Shown here: piece after piece, positions 17,072 to 25,864 of the stretch
How positions within the stretch are numbered: the stretch's first letter is position 1
Layout of the letters: each line of letters starts with the position of its first letter
Origin: Saccharofermentans sp.
Lineage (GTDB): Bacteria > Bacillota > Clostridia > Saccharofermentanales > Saccharofermentanaceae
Assembly: GCA_024683485.1 (NCBI GenBank)
Contig: JAIKYD010000096.1
Coordinates: 1-33,991 of the forward strand
Reading direction: 5' to 3'
Length of the DNA stretch: 33,991 bases
Program-made: the position numbers and the translations under genes
Notes under the pieces: generated by a model
What the model saw: the letters and a program-made list of their open reading frames with translations, nothing else
The model's database searches: none
Told to the model about the DNA's origin: nothing

Positions 17072-17515
17072 TCACTTCCAATGCTCAAGCTCTGACAGAT
17101 ACCCGTCGTACTGAATACGCCTGTCCTCAACAGAAAGGTTTTCCGGGTTAGGCATGTGACCGATCAGGAAATCTATCAGTCTGTCCTTTGATTTATAAAC
17201 AAAATCACCATCTGTGTAGCACCAGGTACAGTAATCCTCATTGTAACTGCCATCAGGTTCCCTGCTGATCATGCTGTCCTCTGACAGAGGCATACCGCAG
17301 CACTGGCAGATCAGTTGCCTTGGACTTCCAAGAAGAGTATTGATCGATATATTGAACTCTCTTGAAAGGATCTTGAGGGTTTCTGTATTCGGCTGTGTCT
17401 CTCCCACTTCCCAACGGCTGACAGCCTGTCTGGTTACCATAAGTTTATCAGCCATCTGATCCTGTGTCAGATTATTGTCTTCACGCAGTTTCTTAAGTAT
17501 ATCTTTTGTTTCCAT
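17072..17515 (-). CDS. XRE-family HTH regulator with C-terminal zinc ribbon
   Basis: A 147-residue cytoplasmic protein. Residues 5-60 are a Cro/C1-type helix-turn-helix (LTQDQMADKLMVTRQAVSRW). From 65 to 100 there is a putative zinc ribbon with four cysteines, C70 and C73 (CQCCGMPL) plus C96 and C99 (CTWC), as in the Pfam group once called putative zinc ribbon domain. The SD AGGAGA stands before the ATG. It is a stand-alone gene with its own terminator, lying between two operons, so its target genes are unknown. Confidence 0.88.
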   Translation of the reverse strand: METKDILKKLREDNNLTQDQMADKLMVTRQAVSRWEVGETQPNTETLKILSREFNISINTLLGSPRQLICQCCGMPLSEDSMISREPDGSYNEDYCTWCYTDGDFVYKSKDRLIDFLIGHMPNPENLSVEDRRIQYDGYLSELEHWK

Positions 17516-17565
17516 ATGTATTCTCCTTTGTGTTTTATAGCTTAAGTATGTTCTTCATCATGCGC

Positions 17566-17589
17566 AAAAACAAGCAACCTGCTGTTGCT
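17566..17589 (-). terminator. Terminator of the ABC/two-component operon
   Basis: On the minus strand AGCAAC and GTTGCT (17584-17589 and 17573-17578) form a six-pair stem that starts inside the kinase stop codon and is followed by TGTTTTTG. It ends the five-gene operon. Confidence 0.65.
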
Positions 17590-18508
17590 ATTCATCAGTT
17601 GAAGTCCGGTTGAAACGTACAATTACCGACAGTACTCCATCTTTAAGATCTGATTCGATTGTTCCTCCGTTTTGGGTAATGAGTTCCTTTGCTATCGAGA
17701 AGCCAAGACCTGTGGAAGCACTTCCCTCATGCACTGTATAGTATCTGTCGAAAAGCTTCGCCGCAGACACCGGAGTAAGCTCGGGCGCCGGGTTGCTGAA
17801 CACAACACAGCCTGATTCATCCAGACTTATATCAAGCGAATCATCTGCATATTTAAGAGCATTGCTGATGATGTTCTCAAATATCCTGTTTGCGCTCTTC
17901 CGGTCACATGATACATTTACAGGTGATTCCGGAAGTTCTATCTTAGGTTCTATCCCCTTATTCTTAAACGCTGCATAAAATGAAAGCAAACATTCCTCAA
18001 GCACACGGCAGATATTGATTGTTTCAGGAGACATCTCCCCGCTTTGAACAGGGTAACGCGACGGATCAGTTGAAGTGCTGTACTTGAACAGTTCATCCGC
18101 CAGATCGCTCAGTGAAAGTGTACGGCTCTTGATGCGTTCAAGATACTGTGCTTTAAGCTCCTCATCCGACTCATCCGCCATAAGATCCAGATATGAATTG
18201 ATAGCAGTGAGAGGTGTTCTTATGTCATGTGATATTCCGGTTACAGCTTCGGCAACTTTGCGGTTTCCGTCAAGGTATTCATTGCGTTCTTTCTGAAGAT
18301 TCGTAAGTTCCCTGTTGATCGTTTCCGCTGCACGTCTGGCATGGGGATCTGAAGTCGTCAGTGTAACCGGGATCTGCGTATTTCCCTTAACCTGATCCTC
18401 TATATTATCTGTGAGTTCATCAAAACCGCGTCTCAAAAGAACGATCTTAATAACCGCTGCTGTAAGTGCTATGGCAAGTATAATGCAAATTACGATCAGT
18501 ATCTTCAA
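17588..18508 (-). CDS. Sensor histidine kinase of a peptide-antibiotic-type module
   Basis: About 306 residues. The frame is open to an ATG at 18550, but that ATG has no SD; a TTG at 18508 lies nine bases after AAGGAA and directly before the membrane helix (KILIVICIILAIALTAAVIKIVLL), so I prefer it. Only one transmembrane helix is seen and no extracellular sensor domain. The phospho-acceptor histidine is in GISHDIRTPL, the N box in RIFENIISNALKYADD, and the ATP lid in STGLGFSIAKEL. It is the last gene of an operon with its response regulator at the front and ABC exporter genes between, so it probably senses through the transporter. The start choice remains open. Confidence 0.85.
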   Translation of the reverse strand: MKILIVICIILAIALTAAVIKIVLLRRGFDELTDNIEDQVKGNTQIPVTLTTSDPHARRAAETINRELTNLQKERNEYLDGNRKVAEAVTGISHDIRTPLTAINSYLDLMADESDEELKAQYLERIKSRTLSLSDLADELFKYSTSTDPSRYPVQSGEMSPETINICRVLEECLLSFYAAFKNKGIEPKIELPESPVNVSCDRKSANRIFENIISNALKYADDSLDISLDESGCVVFSNPAPELTPVSAAKLFDRYYTVHEGSASTGLGFSIAKELITQNGGTIESDLKDGVLSVIVRFNRTSTDE

Positions 18509-18562
18509 TGCGGCAGTTTCCTTCCGTTTCTCAGGATAATGATACCACATGGAAACTGCAGG

Positions 18563-19684
18563 TCAGTGGACTTCGCGCTTCCTGAATATTAAGACTCCCA
18601 GAGATGTTGATACAACTATCCATAAAACATTTACAGCAATATTGACAGTCATAACACCGTCTCTTGCCAGAATATACGGAGAAAAATACACACTGTCCAT
18701 GATTGTAATATGAGAGATGATGGCAGGATCCATATAGGTTACCGCAGTGATCGAATTCTTCAGCCATGGCTTGAGTTCACTTTCTCCCCAGGGGCTTATG
18801 TCCTTGCCGTTATAATATTCATATATGAAAAACTCTGACAGATCAAATCTCTGTTCAACAGCATTCCACCCATGTTCAGAAATAACCGTTCTGTATTCAA
18901 TAAACTTATCGGTATCGATCGGCTTCAATGCAGTTATAGCGAAAACATTGCCCTGTATTGACGTAAATATGACAAAAACAAATCCAAAAACAAATACCGC
19001 TGTTTTTTTCGAACTGATAAAAAGGACAGCAAGAGATATAGATGAAATAGTAAATAACACTAAAACCACACATACAAGCATCAGGATCACAACCGGCAGA
19101 TAGACCGGTGGTTTCCACTCGTAATAGAAGCACCAGAATACAAACGCCAATATATTTATGACCAGCATTATCAGATCAAGCATAACAGTCAGGATCAATG
19201 AGGAAAGATATATCTGCCCCTTGCTGTGACCGCATGCAATAAGGTTCTTAATTGTTCCGTCACTGAACATCCTTCCAAAGAACAGCGGAATAAAAAGAAT
19301 AATCAAAGCCGAAGGTAAAATGTGAGAGATTCCAAGTACTGTAAAAAGGATCCGCAGTTCATCCGACAGATAATTGACAGTTCCGGATATCTTCTTGTCA
19401 ACATCGTCAGGAAGCCTCTCTGCCTCCTTCCTGAATGCATCATAAGAACTGATACCCATTCCCTCAAAACGGTATTCTTTTACATTCCCCGCATTGATAT
19501 ACAACTGTTGATCTTCAGTACTTGCATCAACCGTATGATCACTGTGTATAAGTGTCAGACATTCCTCGTCATACATCTGGGCATAATCCAAATACAAAGA
19601 GCCAATAATGGCCATAGCAAGAAGTGCCCATATCTCAAAGCCCTTAATGAGTCTAAAGAACATACCTGACAGGATCTTCTTCAT
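18563..19684 (-). CDS. ABC-2 family permease, second of a pair
   Basis: 374 residues from the ATG at 19684, six bases beyond the start-proximal end of the overlap with the preceding permease gene; the longer frame to 19864 lies inside that gene and is rejected. One helix near the N-terminus (about 13-32), a 90-residue extracytoplasmic region, then five helices in the C-terminal two thirds. It has the topology of lantibiotic-immunity permeases and other ABC-2 exporters. Its partner ATPase and sister permease are directly upstream and the kinase starts shortly after its stop. Substrate unknown. Confidence 0.8.
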   Translation of the reverse strand: MKKILSGMFFRLIKGFEIWALLAMAIIGSLYLDYAQMYDEECLTLIHSDHTVDASTEDQQLYINAGNVKEYRFEGMGISSYDAFRKEAERLPDDVDKKISGTVNYLSDELRILFTVLGISHILPSALIILFIPLFFGRMFSDGTIKNLIACGHSKGQIYLSSLILTVMLDLIMLVINILAFVFWCFYYEWKPPVYLPVVILMLVCVVLVLFTISSISLAVLFISSKKTAVFVFGFVFVIFTSIQGNVFAITALKPIDTDKFIEYRTVISEHGWNAVEQRFDLSEFFIYEYYNGKDISPWGESELKPWLKNSITAVTYMDPAIISHITIMDSVYFSPYILARDGVMTVNIAVNVLWIVVSTSLGVLIFRKREVH

Positions 19685-19688
19685 AAGA

Positions 19689-20525
19689 TTACGGATACTC
19701 CTTTTTATGTATTGAAATAACTCCTGCGACAGTTGATAAGAGAACAATGACACCTGCCGCAGTTGTTTCTTCCGGATAATCCTTATCTTCCGATGCAAAT
19801 CCAAAGCTGTAGGGACTCGTATTATAATACAGAGTAAGCAATTTCCGTTCCGTACCTCCGGCATAATTGGGATTCAGATCCCAATAAGACATTCCGGTCT
19901 CTTCATTCACATAACTGTTCCTGTATGGCTCCTGAAGTTTTCTTTCTACGGCTTCAGTTGACAGCGCAAGACACGGAATTATAAGAAGAGAGATAACAAG
20001 TCCCAGAAACTTATTGCCCAGAAAGAACTGCATCAAAGTATAAACCGCGGCAAATGCAACACAGATCAGGGCCACACTGAACAGCAGTCCGGCAATATAA
20101 CCGTTTATCTTCACATTCTCTTTTTCCGGAATGGTTTTCGCGAAAACATAAAACAGCAGACTCATTACAGCAACCGAGACCAGCGTGGAAAGAACAGATA
20201 CGGCAAGGTCAGCGATGTAGATATGTACTCTTGATATTCCTGTGGTGATCCTGTTATTAATTGCCCTGAAGGAAATATCAGAACCCGTATACATCATGCA
20301 GAATACCGCAGAAACAAAAGGGATCACATACACCAGTTTAAGAATGCATCCTATGATAAATGTGTTATCCAGATATCTCGGTCTTCTTAGTACATACATA
20401 AGAAGATCATCTGAACAGTAATTGAAGATCACAACTGCTCCGATCAGAAGCGAGAAAAGAATGATCTTTGCAAAAAGACCAGTCCTGAACAGTCTGAAAA
20501 AAGATGATTTCAGGGCGCAGATCAT
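19689..20525 (-). CDS. ABC-2 family permease, first of a pair
   Basis: A 278-residue, six-helix membrane protein with helices near 17-37, 60-80, 105-128, 142-165, 170-190 and 255-273. The ATG overlaps the ATPase stop (ATGA), showing translational coupling. Size and topology fit the small permeases of LanFEG-type lantibiotic immunity transporters and the ABC-2 membrane family. The region between helices 5 and 6 (about 192-250) is an extracytoplasmic loop that is long for such a small permease and may contact the exported peptide. Specificity is not readable. Confidence 0.82.
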   Translation of the reverse strand: MICALKSSFFRLFRTGLFAKIILFSLLIGAVVIFNYCSDDLLMYVLRRPRYLDNTFIIGCILKLVYVIPFVSAVFCMMYTGSDISFRAINNRITTGISRVHIYIADLAVSVLSTLVSVAVMSLLFYVFAKTIPEKENVKINGYIAGLLFSVALICVAFAAVYTLMQFFLGNKFLGLVISLLIIPCLALSTEAVERKLQEPYRNSYVNEETGMSYWDLNPNYAGGTERKLLTLYYNTSPYSFGFASEDKDYPEETTAAGVIVLLSTVAGVISIHKKEYP

Positions 20526-21439
20526 GTTATTCCTTCCCTTTTTGCAACCAGGTTCATAAAATAACCTTCGAGGCTCTCATTATTATCAGTTATACTTATG
20601 ACCTCGACATTTGCACCGTTTGCCAGTCCGACGATCCTGCTTGCGGTTATATCGGAAAAGATATCCAGAGTCTCCTCATCCTCCACCTTGTACTCAACGC
20701 CCTCCCTGTCAAAAACAGGACAAAGCAATTCAGTTGAAGATACTTTAAGTCTTGAAGCCTTGCGGACTTTTCCCATGAGTTCACTGCTTGACAGCGTCTG
20801 AAGGATCTCGCCCTTCTCAATGAAGGCGTAGTGTGTTGCAAGCTTTGACAATTCCTCAAGAATGTGACTTGAGATAAGAATGGTCGTGTGCCTCTCGCGG
20901 TTGATCCTGAGCAGAATCTCGCGCATCTGTATTATGCCCTGCGGATCAAGACCGTTTATAGGCTCATCAAGGACCAGGATATCCGGCTTACCGCAAAGAG
21001 CAACAGCAATACCGAGCCGCTGTCTCATACCAAGAGAGAACTTTCCCGCCTTTTTCTTTCCTGTGCCCTGAAGATCAACAAGTTCCAGGAGTTCGGGAAT
21101 ACTGTCAAAAGATGTCATTCCGAGATTTATATATTGCAGTTTGACATTATCATAAGCTGAAAGATTGCGGTAAACGGCAGGGCTCTCTATTATCGATCCC
21201 ATTCTTCTCCTGACAGAAAGGATCTTCCTGTTGTCACTCGATATCCCGCCAAGACTGTAGGTCCCGGAAGTCGGCTCTGCAAGCCCTGTAATGATCCGCA
21301 TAAGCGTAGTCTTGCCGGCACCGTTGCGGCCTACAAGACCGAAGATAGAACCTTTGGGGATATCCAGATTAACACTCTTAAGAACATGGTATTTTCCGTA
21401 GTCCTTACACAGATCCTTTATCAAAAGAGCACTTTCCAT
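20522..21439 (-). CDS. ABC transporter ATP-binding protein (lantibiotic-immunity type)
   Basis: A 305-residue ATPase: Walker A GRNGAGKTT at 37-45, Q-loop region after SIIESPAVYRNLSAYDN, signature FSLGMRQRLGIA near 137-148, Walker B LVLDEPINGLDP, and switch histidine in SSHILEE. The last 80 residues are the extra C-terminal domain usual in BcrA/LanF-type ATPases that pair with two ABC-2 permeases. DEPINGLD instead of DEPTNGLD is common in this subgroup. The ATG follows the response regulator's TGA with no gap. Confidence 0.92.
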   Translation of the reverse strand: MESALLIKDLCKDYGKYHVLKSVNLDIPKGSIFGLVGRNGAGKTTLMRIITGLAEPTSGTYSLGGISSDNRKILSVRRRMGSIIESPAVYRNLSAYDNVKLQYINLGMTSFDSIPELLELVDLQGTGKKKAGKFSLGMRQRLGIAVALCGKPDILVLDEPINGLDPQGIIQMREILLRINRERHTTILISSHILEELSKLATHYAFIEKGEILQTLSSSELMGKVRKASRLKVSSTELLCPVFDREGVEYKVEDEETLDIFSDITASRIVGLANGANVEVISITDNNESLEGYFMNLVAKREGIT

Positions 21440-22108
21440 TCACAGATCTCCTTTTATCTTAAAGCCTATGCCCCACACCGCTTCTATATAATCAACATCC
21501 GTTATTTCCTTAATCTTTCTGCGCAGATTACTGATATGCACTTTAACAGAACTCTCGGTACAATCCGGTGTATCGGCCTTTATCAGATCGAGGAGTTCCG
21601 ACTTGGAGATTACACGGCCTCCGCTTCCGGCAAGCATCTTCAAGATCGCATATTCCGTCCGTGTCAGTCTCAATTCCTTGCCGTCAATTACAACTTCATG
21701 CTTATCTGTATCGATCTTCATTCCGCCGCAGATAAGCATGTTCCCGTTCTTTCTTCCTTCCGCAGTACGTAGTGCGGCACCCACTCTTGCTTTAAGCTCC
21801 TTTATATCAAACGGTTTGGTTATATAATCAACACATCCCCCCGCAAGAAGCGAGACCTTGTCATCAACAGATGACCTCGCACTGACAGCAATTACAGGAA
21901 TTGCCACAGGAATATGTGTAAGCAGCTCTTCTCCCGTAAGTCCCGGAAGCATAAGGTCCATAAGAATCAGATCAGGATTACTGCTCAGCATCATGCGCCC
22001 TTCCGTGCCTGTCACAGCCCGTAGAACTTCATAGCCGTCCTTTGTAAGTTCTCTTTGAACGACTGCTCCGATATCTTCATCATCTTCAACAATCAGTATC
22101 CTGCTCAT
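21440..22108 (-). CDS. OmpR/PhoB-family response regulator
   Basis: 222 residues: a receiver domain (1 to about 118) with acidic pocket VEDDED (residues 7-12), phospho-acceptor D51 in LILMDLMLPG and the conserved lysine in ITKPF; then a winged-helix DNA-binding domain (about 128-222) with the usual LTRTEYAILKML and the ending YIEAVWGIGFKI. First gene of the five-gene operon, so it likely controls the operon together with the kinase encoded at its end. The short intergenic region upstream contains GTTAA repeats that may be its binding site. Confidence 0.94.
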   Translation of the reverse strand: MSRILIVEDDEDIGAVVQRELTKDGYEVLRAVTGTEGRMMLSSNPDLILMDLMLPGLTGEELLTHIPVAIPVIAVSARSSVDDKVSLLAGGCVDYITKPFDIKELKARVGAALRTAEGRKNGNMLICGGMKIDTDKHEVVIDGKELRLTRTEYAILKMLAGSGGRVISKSELLDLIKADTPDCTESSVKVHISNLRRKIKEITDVDYIEAVWGIGFKIKGDL

Positions 22109-22209
22109 ACGGAAATCTTATTTCTATTCCCTTTTCAAATCAAGTTTGGCATGCAAATGTTACCTGATTCTTAACTCTTTTAACGCAGTTATTGGTTTAC
22201 AATAAACTT
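22109..22209. promoter_or_regulatory. Divergent promoter region with paired GTTAA half-sites
   Basis: For the minus-strand operon, TTGATT, 17 bp, TAAGAT can be drawn as a promoter. Upstream of it, TTAAC repeats at 22171 and 22180 (minus strand GTTAA, 9-bp period) resemble tandem sites of OmpR-type regulators. For the plus-strand lipoprotein gene TACAAT lies at 22198-22203, so close to the ATG that the message may be leaderless. Confidence 0.35.
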
Positions 22210-24531
22210 ATGAGAACAGACGTTGCAAAAAAACTGATATCAATATCTATGGCGGTGCTTTTAGCGGCATCCTCAGCTTCATGCACTTCAGCAAAAAAAG
22301 AATACGATGTCATAAAAGACAGTGACACCTGGTATGAATGTTCGTCCTTCGAAGTCTCTGATCTTTATCCTAAAGATCAATACGACTATTGTACTTTCGA
22401 TACAGTCGGATCAATGGACAACGCTGTATATGTAATGGCTATGGCACTAAGGCATTTTGATGGTGACTACAGCAACATGTCTGACGAGGAACTCTTAAAG
22501 TATTACGAACAATCCATACTGGAATTTTCTTTCGATGGTGAACTGCTAGATAAGACTGACTTTATCTCTGAAAGCAGCGAAAACTGTTTCAAAGTCCTTC
22601 AGAAAGCATGGGTATCCGAAGACAGACTTAACCTTCTTGAAGATGAATACAACATCACAAATAACAGTTCAAAATATTATCTTAATGGCGAAGAACTCAT
22701 TCTTCCGGATATCTCAAATTACTATAATGACCCTATCTATATTTCAGATATTTATACAGTTGCAGGATATACGGTTTGCAAACTTGATATCGGTTCCTGG
22801 AGAGAAGATATTGTTGTCATAAGACCTGACGGAACATATTACAATTTTGACCCGGAAGATGTCGTTGACACCAACATATCCTTTACCGGAAGTTTCTTGC
22901 CGGCAGATAATGATATACTGGTCATTCCTGTTTATCTCCATACAGGTGAGGATGTCTTCTTATCATTTGATCCTGCCACAGGCGACTGCGAAGAACTGAA
23001 AGGGCTTTACGGAAAATCCGGCTACTGGCTTGAATATGCCTCCGGGAAAACAATAGCCAGAGACTACAGCGGATTCAGTCTGGTGGACAATAACACCGGC
23101 GAACTCACATCATTATTCGATTATAACGATGTAAATGCTCTTATCAGTGATGTCATGGATGCACAGACACTATATGTTTCAGACAGCGGAAACGAGATAA
23201 TATTAGGTCTGAACATTTATGACTCAGCAGGATTCGTCAGCGGTGATTCATGTTACAGGATCTTACATCTTTCCAGGGCTGAAGCTAATCCTAATGCCGG
23301 AAAGACCAGACTTATCCTCACCACTGAAGGTGACTTCTATCCTGAGACTTCGGACTTCCTTGCAATACAACATTTTAATTCCGGGAATGGTTCGTTCTTC
23401 ATCAATTATGTATTCCCTGTCGAAGAGGACGGAAACAAAAAAGATGTCGATGCTGACATCATTCTCGCTTACGATCCGTCACAGGATCCGTCCGACAAAA
23501 GCCTCTATGCCGATCTGGCACCTTACCTTGATCTGAACAGCGGATATTACAGCGAGGAATTTTTCGCAAATGCTATAGATGCAGCAAGAACCGGTGATTC
23601 ACTATACCGCGTTCCCCTTGATATCTCTGCATCAGGGATCATAACCGCATCTGTCAATGTCCCTCAGGATCAGCATGGATTCACTTTTGATTCCTATATT
23701 CAGTTTGTTGATGAAGTTTGTAACGGAACAGATCCGATGTGCAGGACTAAGGGATATATGAGGGGCAAGACTGAATACTTCACAAAGCTTTTCATGAATA
23801 TGAGCGATGTGTTTATATACGGTGGCAAGGCACATCTTGACTGTGAAGAGTTCAGAGATCTGATGCTTTTTGTAGATGAACACGGCAGCGATGATACACT
23901 GTCAGAAGAAGAGATCAACGGTTCTCTTGTCGAACAGCATAATGATGAACTGCAGGAAACAATTGATGTCCTGGAAGGCCGCTCAGCAGGAATCGAAGGC
24001 AAATACGGTGCAATGTACGGTAACCTCTCATCGTTCCAGGATTACATTACCTGCTACATAAGATATGGCGAGGGGCTCGGAATATATGGTCTTCCCTCCT
24101 TTGACGGCCGTGGACCGCAGACACTTTCCCATGAATTCGTAAGCGTTTCCTCCAAAACATTATATGTTGATGCATGTGCGGAGTTTGTAAAACTGCTCCT
24201 GTCTTACGACATACAGAAAACAAAGACTACCAATCCTGTCAACCGGAATGCACTCCAGGCAAGTGCTGAAGAGTACCTGAACGCTTACAACAAAGAAATG
24301 GAGATAGAGAGCCGTCTCGGACTCACCGGAGCTTCACAGATACCGTCTGAGGCGGTCAGCAAGTATATTGATATACTCACATCCTCATACAGCGGTACGA
24401 ATGCCGGAGGTGCAATTGAAGATATTATCCGTGAGGAATCATCATCATACTTTACCGGCGGCAGAGCACTTGAAGATGTCATACCCGTAATGCAGAAACG
24501 CATACAGACAGTGCTTAATGAGACAGCCTGA
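22210..24531 (+). CDS. Large lipoprotein, solute-binding-protein-like in its C-terminal half
   Basis: 773 residues from the ATG at 22210 (a TTG six codons earlier lacks an SD). The signal peptide ends with the lipobox region ASSASC at about residues 19-24. The N-terminal part (about 35-420) is rich in beta strand with Gly/Asp turns and many aromatics, propeller-like. From about 440 onward the sequence resembles extracellular solute-binding proteins of sugar/peptide ABC importers, for example IYGLPSFDGRGP followed by a VSVSS strand, a FVKLLLS helix and a P-V-N-R tail. No importer permease is adjacent, so it may act as an orphan receptor or surface protein. It diverges from the two-component/ABC operon. 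Function uncertain. Confidence 0.7.
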   Translation: MRTDVAKKLISISMAVLLAASSASCTSAKKEYDVIKDSDTWYECSSFEVSDLYPKDQYDYCTFDTVGSMDNAVYVMAMALRHFDGDYSNMSDEELLKYYEQSILEFSFDGELLDKTDFISESSENCFKVLQKAWVSEDRLNLLEDEYNITNNSSKYYLNGEELILPDISNYYNDPIYISDIYTVAGYTVCKLDIGSWREDIVVIRPDGTYYNFDPEDVVDTNISFTGSFLPADNDILVIPVYLHTGEDVFLSFDPATGDCEELKGLYGKSGYWLEYASGKTIARDYSGFSLVDNNTGELTSLFDYNDVNALISDVMDAQTLYVSDSGNEIILGLNIYDSAGFVSGDSCYRILHLSRAEANPNAGKTRLILTTEGDFYPETSDFLAIQHFNSGNGSFFINYVFPVEEDGNKKDVDADIILAYDPSQDPSDKSLYADLAPYLDLNSGYYSEEFFANAIDAARTGDSLYRVPLDISASGIITASVNVPQDQHGFTFDSYIQFVDEVCNGTDPMCRTKGYMRGKTEYFTKLFMNMSDVFIYGGKAHLDCEEFRDLMLFVDEHGSDDTLSEEEINGSLVEQHNDELQETIDVLEGRSAGIEGKYGAMYGNLSSFQDYITCYIRYGEGLGIYGLPSFDGRGPQTLSHEFVSVSSKTLYVDACAEFVKLLLSYDIQKTKTTNPVNRNALQASAEEYLNAYNKEMEIESRLGLTGASQIPSEAVSKYIDILTSSYSGTNAGGAIEDIIREESSSYFTGGRALEDVIPVMQKRIQTVLNETA

Positions 24532-24543
24532 TGAAGAGTTGTG

Positions 24544-25743
24544 TCACACTGCCCTCTTTGCTCTTACCATAGTGAAATAGATTACTCCGGCAACCGCATA
24601 CAGTGTCATAGCAGTGACAATGATAACTGTATAGTTATTGTTCGTATTTGACAGGATTATCTCAGACAGATTATTGCCCGTTATTCCGGCAACCGCCCAT
24701 GCAGATAATGAGAGTCCGTGGATCTTTGAGATATTCTTCATTCCGAACCTCGATTCAAGGAGAGCCGGAAGTGTCGAGAAGCCTCCGCCGTATCCGAGAT
24801 TTATAACCATAAGAAGCGCGATGATTACAAAACCGTTGCTGACAACAGCAGACAGACCGCAGAGCAATACACACGAGAGGAAGATGATTCCATAAACCGT
24901 TGCACGGTCTTTCATCTTATCGGAAACAGTTGAATAACCTATACGTCCAAGCGCATTGCAGACAGCAGTTATGGACGGAACGATACTTACGATAGTTGCA
25001 AGAATAGCAAGGCCGGCAAACTTCTCATTCAGGAGTTGTTTCTCGTATGTTATGAGCATAAGGCCGCAATGAATGTTGATATAGAAGATAAGCCAGATGC
25101 CGATAAATGTTTTATCCTTAAACATCGAAGTGACCTTGAAACTGTCATTGACAGCTTTGTCCTCGACCCATCCCTCAGGTTTCTTCAAAAGGAGATGTCC
25201 AGCAAACATCATTACGAAATATATCCCTCCAAGTATCAGGAACATCGGGGCGATTCCGAGCTTGTTCTGGAGCATTTCCATAACAGGGGTTGCAATAGCT
25301 TTGGCAAGACCGAAGCCCATGATAGATATTCCGGTCGCAAGTCCTTTGTTATCCTTAAACCAGAGCATCAGTGTCTTAACAGGTGTCAGGTATCCTATTC
25401 CAAGACCGATACCCATGATACAGCCATAGAAAATGTAGATAAGGATCAAGGCCAATGGTCCCTTAAGGAAATGGATTACCGCGCCTGTTCCAAGCATACC
25501 TGTCGTAAAACATACAGCCGATATCAGAGATGATCTGTGAATATTCAATTCAACGATCTTGCCTGCAAATGCAGCAGACATCCCCAGGAAAAAGATTGCA
25601 AAGCTGAATGCCCAGCCGACTGAGAACGTGCTCATTCCGATAGCATTAGCTATAGATTCTTTGAATGTGCTCCAACAATAAACCGTACCGATCGAACAGT
25701 GTATCAAAAGTGCCGGGATAGCTGCTCTGGTCCATTTATTCAT
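24544..25743 (-). CDS. MFS transporter, oxalate/formate antiporter (OFA) family
   Basis: 399 residues from the ATG at 25743, which has GGGGGAG six bases upstream; an ATG 21 codons earlier has no SD. Twelve hydrophobic helices are apparent. The first helix contains HCSIGTVYCWSTF, a signature-like stretch of OFA transporters, and GLGIGYLTPVKTLMLWF with DNKGLATGISIMGFGLAKA follows helix 4-5, again typical of OFA. These move carboxylates such as oxalate or formate in known members; many members are uncharacterised. It is the third gene after the LacZ-like and acetyltransferase genes but is separated by 121 bp carrying an inverted repeat, so it may have its own control. Confidence 0.85.
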   Translation of the reverse strand: MNKWTRAAIPALLIHCSIGTVYCWSTFKESIANAIGMSTFSVGWAFSFAIFFLGMSAAFAGKIVELNIHRSSLISAVCFTTGMLGTGAVIHFLKGPLALILIYIFYGCIMGIGLGIGYLTPVKTLMLWFKDNKGLATGISIMGFGLAKAIATPVMEMLQNKLGIAPMFLILGGIYFVMMFAGHLLLKKPEGWVEDKAVNDSFKVTSMFKDKTFIGIWLIFYINIHCGLMLITYEKQLLNEKFAGLAILATIVSIVPSITAVCNALGRIGYSTVSDKMKDRATVYGIIFLSCVLLCGLSAVVSNGFVIIALLMVINLGYGGGFSTLPALLESRFGMKNISKIHGLSLSAWAVAGITGNNLSEIILSNTNNNYTVIIVTAMTLYAVAGVIYFTMVRAKRAV

Positions 25744-25782
25744 ATAGATCTCCCCCTGATAATCTGCATGAATAAAGTCTAG

Positions 25783-25815
25783 CATTATTCGCTTGAGCAG
25801 TCTCAACGAATTATG
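25783..25815. promoter_or_regulatory. Inverted repeat upstream of the MFS gene
   Basis: CATTATTCGCTTGAG (25783-25797) and CTCAACGAATTATG (25802-25815) form a stem of about 14 pairs with one bulge and one mismatch around a four-base loop. It sits 40-72 bp before the MFS start. On the minus strand it is followed by CTAGACTTTATT, so it may be an operator or a weak attenuator between the acetyltransferase and MFS genes. Confidence 0.4.
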
Positions 25816-25864
25816 TGTTCAGGAATTATTCAATTAGTATCAGGAGATCCCGGAACCGGCCTGC

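Noticed and set aside
19685..19864. 60-residue extension of the second ABC-2 permease
   Set aside because: It runs inside the coding part of the preceding permease without an SD; the ATG at 19684 begins a normal membrane protein.
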